Part shown: positions 1 through 5,637 of the stretch, one piece after another
Layout: each line of letters starts with the position of its first letter
Numbering within the stretch: position 1 is the stretch's first letter
Assembly: GCA_024645155.1 (NCBI GenBank)
Contig: JAHEGF010000114.1
Span: 1 to 9,877 of the forward strand
Direction: 5' to 3'
Length of the DNA stretch: 9,877 bases
Source: Phyllobacteriaceae bacterium
GTDB taxonomy: Bacteria; Pseudomonadota; Alphaproteobacteria; Rhizobiales; Rhizobiaceae
Program-made: the position numbers and the translations under genes
The notes under the pieces: model-generated
Databases searched by the model: none
Told to the model about the DNA's origin: nothing
Seen by the model: the letters and a program-made list of their open reading frames with translations, nothing else

Positions 1-140
1 CACCGGAAATCAATGCCGTGTGCACGATCCTCATCGCAATTGTCACTGTTGGAGTGATTGCGGCTTCGCTGATCAACAAGCGGCGTGAGGTCTTGCGCGA
101 GCGCGATGAGCAGGCTGCCGCCGGGGTCATGGTTCCTTAG
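1..140 (+). CDS. C-terminal fragment of a putrescine/spermidine-type ABC transporter permease (PotI/PotC-like)
   Basis: This is the 3' end of a gene that starts outside the window. The reading frame begins at base 3 and stops at TAG 138-140, leaving 46 residues. The visible part starts PEINAVCTIL, continues through a hydrophobic helix of about 20 residues (ILIAIVTVGVIAASLI) and ends in a charged cytoplasmic tail (NKRREVLRERDEQ). A Thr/Pro-Glu-Ile-Asn-Ala motif before the last membrane helix, followed by a basic tail, is typical of the second inner-membrane permease subunit of polyamine ABC importers. Such subunits pair with PotH/PotB, the PotG/PotA ATPase and a periplasmic binding protein. 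The puuA and puuB genes downstream support putrescine as the substrate. PotI versus PotC cannot be decided from this fragment. The stop overlaps the end of the opposing small membrane-protein gene. Confidence 0.75.
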   Translation, partial: PEINAVCTILIAIVTVGVIAASLINKRREVLRERDEQAAAGVMVP

Positions 141-427
141 CCCCTTGGTGGACGTAACAAGTAAACCACGAACCAGATCGGCAGGACCACGATCGAGCCA
201 AGCACTATGTTGGGTACGGCCCATTTGGTTCCCCTGTCCAGAAGGCCCAGAACCTTTTCAGGCGTCAGGCCAAAATCAGAAAGAACTTCAGTTGCGGAGA
301 TGTTCAAAGCCGACAACACGGCACCCGTCAAAAGAGATGCCAGCAAGATCTTGAAACCTGCGGTGACAAACTTGAACAATCGCGCGATCCCCTGCCGAAT
401 CAACCCGACCTTAATGCAAGTCGGCAC
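137..427 (-). CDS. Small integral membrane protein, DUF6460-like
   Basis: A protein of up to 96 residues with two hydrophobic segments, roughly residues 18-42 and 70-92. They are joined by a polar stretch (TEVLSDFGLTPEKVLGLLDRG), and the protein ends in an arginine- and proline-containing tail (LLRPPRG). The second helix with its PNIVLGSIVVLPIW core resembles the DUF6460 family of short membrane proteins that I associate with alphaproteobacteria; this is a family impression and the function is unknown. The longest start is GTG at 427, since the frame is closed by a stop at 455-457, but no clear Shine-Dalgarno precedes it. TTG at 403 has AAGG just upstream and may be the true start, giving 88 residues. 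The gene overlaps the permease end by 4 bp tail-to-tail and diverges from puuA. A link to polyamine transport is only suggested by position. Confidence 0.68.
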   Translation of the reverse strand: MPTCIKVGLIRQGIARLFKFVTAGFKILLASLLTGAVLSALNISATEVLSDFGLTPEKVLGLLDRGTKWAVPNIVLGSIVVLPIWFVVYLLRPPRG

Positions 428-533
428 CGAATTGAATATTGCACCGGGCTCGAATTAGCCCGGTACTGGTAGCATTTCTCTTTTTTTAACCGGAAAAGGC
501 GCCTATAAGGGGCCACTTCACAACAATTCGGTG
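425..533. repeat. 10-bp inverted repeat flanking the divergent spacer
   Basis: CACCGAATTG at 425-434 and its exact reverse complement CAATTCGGTG at 524-533 sit at the two ends of the spacer between the small membrane-protein gene and puuA. The left arm covers the GTG codon at 425-427. The right arm ends 4 bases before the puuA ATG. The CGAATT core occurs a third time at 451-456, in the loop of the hairpin described separately. This could be a pair of operator half-sites or long-range pairing, but no regulator can be named. Confidence 0.4.
443..464. promoter_or_regulatory. Perfect 8-bp hairpin in the divergent spacer
   Basis: ACCGGGCT at 443-450 pairs exactly with AGCCCGGT at 457-464 around a six-base loop, CGAATT. 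A run of seven T follows at 481-487, but it lies 16 bases beyond the stem, so this is not a standard intrinsic terminator. The site lies between two divergent starts, which fits an operator or a 5'-leader hairpin better. A TATAAG hexamer at 504-509 is a possible minus-10 for puuA, but no good minus-35 stands before it. Confidence 0.35.
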
Positions 534-537
534 ATTG

Positions 538-1971
538 ATGCCAAGCCAAAAAAAACAAGCCAAACCCGCGACGCGCGGAAAGCGCGTCCGGCCACCTGCA
601 TTTCTAAAAATCCCCCGCGGTGTACGCAACTGGTCGGAAGCCAAACTCTGGCTCGACTATCGGGGTATTGAAGACATTGAGTGCATCGCACCCGATCAAG
701 CCGGTGTTGCGCGCGGCAAAATGATGCCGTCGAGCAAATTCACCTCCAATACGTCACTGGCTTTGCCATCGGCGGTTTTCATGATCACGATTTCCGGCGC
801 GTATCCGGAAGACAGCGACGATTTCCATTATCCCGAAGACGATGGCGACCTGAAGCTTGTGCCTGATCTGTCGACGCTTTCAGTGGTACCGTGGGAAACG
901 GACCCGACTGCGCAGGTGATCTGCGATCTCGTCCACCAGGATGGCAGCGAAGTTGAATTTACACCGCGCAACGTGTTGAAGCGGGTGGTCAATGAATATC
1001 AGAAACGTGGATTGACGCCGGTTGTTGCGCCGGAGATCGAGTTCTATTTGGTGAAGAAGAACTCCGATCCGGATTATCCGTTAACGCCGCCGCTCGGCCG
1101 CTCCGGGCGTGCAATACGCGGCGGTCAGGGTTACTCGATTGCTGGCGTCAACGAATTCGATGAATTGATCGACGATATCTACCATTTTTCCGAAGCACAG
1201 GGCCTCGAAATCGATACGCTGATCCACGAGGAGGGAGCAGGTCAGCTTGAGATCAATTTGCGCCATGGTGATCCTATTGAGCTTGCCGACCAGGTTTTCC
1301 TGTTCAAAAGGACCATTCGTGAAGCCGCACTGAAGCATGATATCTACGCGACGTTCATGGCAAAACCGATCCAGGGGCAACCCGGTTCGGCCATGCATAT
1401 TCACCAGTCAATCATTGACCGGAAAACGGGCAGGAACATTTTTTCCGATGCCGACGGCAACGAGACCGACCGGTTTCGCCACTTTATCGGCGGCATGCAG
1501 AAACACATGCCGGCCGCGCTCGTCATTTGCGCGCCTTACGTAAATTCCTATCGCCGGCTGACCCGGGCAGCCTCTGCGCCTGTCAATGTGAGCTGGGGCT
1601 ATGACAACCGGACAACAGCATTTCGCGTGCCCCGGTCCGATGCTGATGCCAGGCGCGTGGAAAACCGTATCGCGTCGTCAGATGCCAATCCGTATCTTGC
1701 ACTTGCCGGATCGCTAGCCTGCGGCCTGCTTGGCATGATCGAGAAGGCCACGCCGGAAGAACCGGCCGGGACCGCCGTCAATGATGACACAATCGAACTG
1801 CCTCGCGGGCTGTTGGAGGCGGTTTCGCTTTTTGAAAGCGACAAGGGGCTGGTCGACCTGCTCGGCAAACCATTCGTTTCAACCTATGCCGCAATCAAAC
1901 GCGCTGAATTTGAAACGTTCATGGAAGTTATCAGTCCCTGGGAGCGCGAGTACCTTCTGCTTAACGTGTGA
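538..1971 (+). CDS. puuA: Gamma-glutamylputrescine synthetase (glutamine synthetase-like)
   Basis: This enzyme ligates glutamate to putrescine using ATP, the first step of the gamma-glutamylated putrescine pathway in the cytoplasm. From ATG 538 it has 477 residues, close to E. coli PuuA (about 472). The glutamine synthetase catalytic fold is intact: metal-binding glutamates in APEIEF (around 166 and 168), HEEGAGQLE (230-238), the ATP-site HIHQS (287-291), substrate-contacting arginines in SYRRL (339-340) and DNRTTAFRVP (358, 363), and RRVENR (372-377). The N-terminus carries a basic, probably disordered extension of about 20 residues (Lys/Arg/Pro-rich). TTG at 535 directly before the ATG is an alternative start, and neither has a strong Shine-Dalgarno. 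The polyamine permease upstream and puuB 18 bases downstream support the assignment. Related enzymes glutamylate other amines such as ethanolamine or isopropylamine, so the exact amine is inferred from context. Confidence 0.88.
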   Translation: MPSQKKQAKPATRGKRVRPPAFLKIPRGVRNWSEAKLWLDYRGIEDIECIAPDQAGVARGKMMPSSKFTSNTSLALPSAVFMITISGAYPEDSDDFHYPEDDGDLKLVPDLSTLSVVPWETDPTAQVICDLVHQDGSEVEFTPRNVLKRVVNEYQKRGLTPVVAPEIEFYLVKKNSDPDYPLTPPLGRSGRAIRGGQGYSIAGVNEFDELIDDIYHFSEAQGLEIDTLIHEEGAGQLEINLRHGDPIELADQVFLFKRTIREAALKHDIYATFMAKPIQGQPGSAMHIHQSIIDRKTGRNIFSDADGNETDRFRHFIGGMQKHMPAALVICAPYVNSYRRLTRAASAPVNVSWGYDNRTTAFRVPRSDADARRVENRIASSDANPYLALAGSLACGLLGMIEKATPEEPAGTAVNDDTIELPRGLLEAVSLFESDKGLVDLLGKPFVSTYAAIKRAEFETFMEVISPWEREYLLLNV

Positions 1972-1989
1972 TTGGAAATAGCTACCCTC

Positions 1990-3276
1990 ATGACCCGCGG
2001 AATACCTCTCTCTCCGGGTGCCTCCTGGTATGAAACCACCGTGCCGGGGATACCTTCCCACCCGGCACTCGATGGTTCCAGAAAAGCCGATGTCGTTATC
2101 ATTGGTGGGGGATTTACCGGGCTGTCGGCTGCGGCACATCTGGCAGCGCAAGGTGCCGACGTCGTTCTGCTTGAAGCCGGGCGGATTGCCAATGGCGCGT
2201 CCGGCCGCAATGGCGGCCAACTTGGCACGGGCCAACGCGCCTGGCCGGAAGAAAACGAACCGGACCTGGGGTATGAACGCACCAGGGCACTGTTTGAACT
2301 GGCCGAGGATGCAAAGGCGCATTTGCTGGGTTTTGCAAAGACCCACGACATCGATATCGACTATGTGGCGGGCCAGATTTCGGTCGTGCACAAGAAGCGA
2401 TACTTGCGCGAATACCGCGACCACGTCGATATCATGGCGTCACGTTATGGCTATGATCATTTTCGCTATCTGGATGCACGCGAGACAGAGGAAAGACTGG
2501 GTTCAAACCGCTATTTTGGCGGTGTTCACGATTCTGCAACCGGTCACATCAATCCCCTGAAACTCGCGCTGGGTACTGCCCGGGTGGCTGCCGATGCAGG
2601 TGCCCGGATCCATGAGAACACCGAAGTCATCTCCCTGAGCAGCACCGGTGGGACGGTTGTTGCGGAGACCGAACAGGGTGCAGTAACGGCCCGTCATGGC
2701 TTTCTTGCAGTCAATGCCTATCGCGGATTGCTTGAACCGATGACAACCGCCCATATCATGCCTATCGGTTCGTTTATCGGCGCCACTGTCCCACTTGGCG
2801 ATGACAGTCCGGTGATCCCGGGCGGCGAAAGCGTCGATGACTCAAGATTTGTCGTCCGCTATTTCCGCAAGTCAAAGGATGGCCGGTTGCTGTTTGGCGG
2901 ACGCGAAACCTACTCCACGAACGATCCCGATGGCATCCGGGAGCAGATACGCCGCCAGATCGCCGAGGTTTATCCGTACTTGCATGATGTTGAGATCAGC
3001 CATGCCTGGGGTGGATATGTTGGCATCACCATACCGCGCCAGCCGTATGTGCGCGAGGTCATGCCCAATGTCATCAGTGCCGGCGGGTTTTCCGGCCATG
3101 GCGTGATGCTGTCGAACTTCACCGGGCGCCTCTACGCCGAAACGCTGTCCGGAGACCGGAGCCGGTTGAAACTTTTAGAAGAACTGAAAATTCCTGCCTT
3201 TCCGGGCGGGGACCGGTTTCGCGATCCGTTGCTGTTTCTGGCGCTTAACTGGTTTGCGCTGCGCGACCGGTTTTGA
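1990..3276 (+). CDS. puuB: Gamma-glutamylputrescine oxidase (FAD-dependent, DAO family)
   Basis: PuuB oxidises gamma-glutamylputrescine to gamma-glutamyl-gamma-aminobutyraldehyde, releasing ammonia and hydrogen peroxide. The 428-residue protein matches E. coli PuuB in length (about 426). An N-terminal Rossmann dinucleotide-binding motif, VVIIGGGFTGLSAA, begins near residue 35, with the ribose-binding Glu of VVLLEAG near 62. It is followed by the GASGRNGGQ stretch (69-77) typical of this oxidase group. The C-terminal part has WGGYVGITIPRQP and SAGGFSGHGVMLSNF, which close the FAD site in the DAO fold. ATG 1990 is chosen because residues from MTRGIPL onward look like the family N-terminus and GGAAA lies 11 bases upstream; TTG 1972, directly after the puuA stop, is less likely. 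It is almost certainly co-transcribed with puuA. Its stop lies 6 bases from the end of the opposing P450 gene. Confidence 0.87.
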   Translation: MTRGIPLSPGASWYETTVPGIPSHPALDGSRKADVVIIGGGFTGLSAAAHLAAQGADVVLLEAGRIANGASGRNGGQLGTGQRAWPEENEPDLGYERTRALFELAEDAKAHLLGFAKTHDIDIDYVAGQISVVHKKRYLREYRDHVDIMASRYGYDHFRYLDARETEERLGSNRYFGGVHDSATGHINPLKLALGTARVAADAGARIHENTEVISLSSTGGTVVAETEQGAVTARHGFLAVNAYRGLLEPMTTAHIMPIGSFIGATVPLGDDSPVIPGGESVDDSRFVVRYFRKSKDGRLLFGGRETYSTNDPDGIREQIRRQIAEVYPYLHDVEISHAWGGYVGITIPRQPYVREVMPNVISAGGFSGHGVMLSNFTGRLYAETLSGDRSRLKLLEELKIPAFPGGDRFRDPLLFLALNWFALRDRF

Positions 3277-3282
3277 TTTTCA

Positions 3283-4455
3283 TCAGGGCCGTGCCCATTC
3301 GACCGGCAGGTTCAACAGTCCGCGAAATGCCCAGCCACCCATCCGGATCGGCACGTGCGGGGCAAGCCGCAATCCTTTCAGCCGCGAAAAGACCGATGGC
3401 AGCGCGACTTCTGCGATCATCGCGCGCGATGCCCACGCACCGGCACAGAAATGCGGCCCGGCGCCAAATGCGACCGCTTTTGATGTATCGCGCGTCACGT
3501 CAAACCGCTCGGGATCGGTAAAATGGTCCTCGTCACGATTGGCCGAGCCAAACATCAGGAACGCGCGCTGTTCAGGCTTGAAATCGACACCGCCAAATGT
3601 GTGCGGCTTTGCTACTCTCCGCGGTGACATGCCGATCGGGGCCATCCAGCGCGCGTATTCCTCGAAAACCTGCATCCATGAGGCTTCTCCATCATGCACT
3701 TTTTGCAGCTGATCAGGGTGTTTGAGCAATGCCCAGATGCAGCCGGCAATAGCATCGCGCGGTTCGTTCTGGCCGCCGCTGATCGCCAGCTTGATGTTGG
3801 CGCGCACGCTTTCCATCGGCAGATCCGACGCAAGCATGACGCTTAAAAGGCTGTGGTCGGGCGACTTGCGCAAAACGGGCGTCATTTCGTCAATGGCGGC
3901 ATCAATACCGGCCGTTGCGGCGTTACACCTCTTTTCGATTTCGTTGTCGCCGGCGTAGTTGGCAATACCGTCGATCATGCCCTGCGACCACGCATCCATT
4001 TGCCTATAGGAGATATTGGTCAGTCCGGTAATATCTTTCAGGCATTCTCCTGAAAACGGAATAGCGAATTCCTTCACGATATCGGCATGGCTCCCGGGCG
4101 CGAGATTATCCAGTATGGCGTCGGCATGGTTCTGGAAACCGGATTTCCAAATGTCGCGCACGCTTTTGGGCGAAACCGCCGGAAAGATGATTTTCCGTTC
4201 CGCCATGTGTGCATCGCCGTCCTTGCGCATCATGTTGTGGCCCATGAGAATATTCATCAGGCCGTCGGGCTGGTGAGAAGAGAACACCGCCGTGTTTTTT
4301 TCGCAGACAAAGACATCATCGCGCCGTGTGAGCAGGACCGCGCCCAATTGCGGAACGAATGCAATGGGCGTTTCCTCACGCATCTTCTTCAGGTCAGGAT
4401 AGGGGTCGTCCCAAAAGGCTGCTGGATCTATGTTGTAGTGCGGCGCAGCCGGCAT
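3283..4455 (-). CDS. Cytochrome P450 with non-canonical I-helix
   Basis: A soluble bacterial P450 of 390 residues, normal for a ferredoxin-dependent (class I) enzyme. Visible landmarks in order are the C-helix HxxxR (H83-R87) for a haem propionate, the I-helix at 224-235, the K-helix ExxR (E266-R269), and the haem loop FGAGPHFCAG (330-339) with the thiolate ligand C337. The I-helix reads SGGQNEPRD where most P450s have A/G-G-x-D/E-T, so the usual acidic residue is Asn230 and the usual Thr is Glu231. I have an impression that GGxNEP variants recur in bacterial P450s but cannot name the CYP family. No ferredoxin or reductase gene is in the window. ATG 4455 has GAGG 8 bases upstream. The gene is last in the minus operon, 18 bases after the ketosynthase, which suggests an acyl-chain or ketosynthase-derived substrate. 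Substrate unknown. Confidence 0.93.
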   Translation of the reverse strand: MPAAPHYNIDPAAFWDDPYPDLKKMREETPIAFVPQLGAVLLTRRDDVFVCEKNTAVFSSHQPDGLMNILMGHNMMRKDGDAHMAERKIIFPAVSPKSVRDIWKSGFQNHADAILDNLAPGSHADIVKEFAIPFSGECLKDITGLTNISYRQMDAWSQGMIDGIANYAGDNEIEKRCNAATAGIDAAIDEMTPVLRKSPDHSLLSVMLASDLPMESVRANIKLAISGGQNEPRDAIAGCIWALLKHPDQLQKVHDGEASWMQVFEEYARWMAPIGMSPRRVAKPHTFGGVDFKPEQRAFLMFGSANRDEDHFTDPERFDVTRDTSKAVAFGAGPHFCAGAWASRAMIAEVALPSVFSRLKGLRLAPHVPIRMGGWAFRGLLNLPVEWARP

Positions 4456-4473
4456 GGGAGATACCTCAGTGGT

Positions 4474-5598
4474 TTATTCTACGCGCCGGACGATCACGCT
4501 GCCAACGGAATAGCCTGCGCCAAATGAACATATCACACCGAGTGCGCCAGCCGGCAGGTCATCGGAGAATTTGGAAAAGGCGATGATCGAACCTGCAGAC
4601 GATGTATTGGCATAATCCTGCAGAATGTTGGGCTGCTGCCCGGGGTTCGGTGCCCGGCCAAGAACTTTTTGGCCGATGAAATCATTCATCGCCTTGTTTG
4701 CCTGATGCAGCCACATCCGGGAAATTTCATCAGGGGCAATCCCTTCATCGGCGAGGTGCGTAACGATCATTTCGGCAACCAGCGGCACCACCTGCTTAAA
4801 AACCTTGCGGCCTTCCTGGTGAAACAGCATGTCACGCCGGTCTTCCATGTGGCCGTCGCGTGTGCGCCGCAGAAAACCGGCATTGTTGCGGATGTTGTTG
4901 GAGAACTCCGTCAGGCAGCGGGTTGAAATGATCTCGTAGCGGGTATCTGACGAGGCTGTTTCCGTGCGTTCAAGTACAACGGCAGTGCAGACATCACCAA
5001 AGATGAAATGGCAATCCCGGTCACGCCATTCCAGGTGTCCTGAACAGATTTCCGGGTTGACTATCAAAATTGCACGGGCCGAACCCGCGCGGATCATGTC
5101 GGCAGCCGCCTGGATGCCAAAAGTTGCAGACGAACATGCGACATTCATGTCAAAGGCAAAGCCGCCAATGCCCAATTCCTTTTGTACTTCGATGGCAATT
5201 GCCGGATAGGCGCGTTCGTGATTGGAAGCAGCGCATATGACGGCGTCGATTTCCCCTGCCGATTTGCCCGCTGCCGCCATCGCCAGGGTCGCGGCTTTTA
5301 CGGCGATTTCCGCCATGACCGATATTTCGTCTTCGCTTCGTTCGCGCAGAACCGGATACATGCGCTCCGGATCAAGGACCCCGGACTTATTGAGAACGTA
5401 GCGCTGCTCAATACCCGAGGCCTTGATAATAAACTCTTCGCTGGATTGGGGAACCGGTTCGCACTCGCCAGCATCAATCGCGTCGTTTGCGGCATTCTGC
5501 AATTCGGCAAACGCATTGAAAGCCTGGACAAGCTCGGCATTGGTGATCACTTCGTCGGGCGTAAATACACCGGTTCCAGATATCACCACATTGCCCAT
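4474..5598 (-). CDS. Beta-ketoacyl-ACP synthase III, long DarB/PA3286-like form
   Basis: A thiolase-fold ketosynthase that would condense an acyl-CoA or acyl-ACP with malonyl-ACP. The 374 residues exceed FabH (about 317); the extra length includes a segment at about 25-60. The Cys-His-Asn triad is intact: C155 in NVACSSATFG, H298 in WLHQANK and N331 in YANTSSAG. The C-terminal glycine loop is CSFGAGYSVGSV (357-368). Length and the FGAGYSVGSV ending recall DarB-like synthases and Pseudomonas aeruginosa PA3286, which is reported to feed octanoyl-CoA from beta-oxidation into fatty acid synthesis; this is family resemblance from memory. No acyl carrier protein, malonyltransferase or DarA-like cyclase lies in the window, so it would borrow ACP from primary metabolism. 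A strong GGGAGG sits at 5608-5613, 9 bases before the ATG. It stands between the transporter (39-base gap) and the P450 (18-base gap). Confidence 0.9.
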   Translation of the reverse strand: MGNVVISGTGVFTPDEVITNAELVQAFNAFAELQNAANDAIDAGECEPVPQSSEEFIIKASGIEQRYVLNKSGVLDPERMYPVLRERSEDEISVMAEIAVKAATLAMAAAGKSAGEIDAVICAASNHERAYPAIAIEVQKELGIGGFAFDMNVACSSATFGIQAAADMIRAGSARAILIVNPEICSGHLEWRDRDCHFIFGDVCTAVVLERTETASSDTRYEIISTRCLTEFSNNIRNNAGFLRRTRDGHMEDRRDMLFHQEGRKVFKQVVPLVAEMIVTHLADEGIAPDEISRMWLHQANKAMNDFIGQKVLGRAPNPGQQPNILQDYANTSSAGSIIAFSKFSDDLPAGALGVICSFGAGYSVGSVIVRRVE

Positions 5599-5637
5599 CT
5601 CCGCCTACCTCCCTGCAGATTTGCCCTGTTTTTGTTA

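Noticed and set aside
443..487. Intrinsic terminator from the hairpin at 443-464 plus the T run at 481-487
   Set aside because: The T run is 16 bases past the stem. No gene on the plus strand ends nearby, since the permease stopped about 300 bases earlier.
1879..2424. Minus-strand open frames of 155 and 181 codons over the puuA-puuB junction
   Set aside because: Both are antisense to two intact enzymes and overlap each other in different frames.
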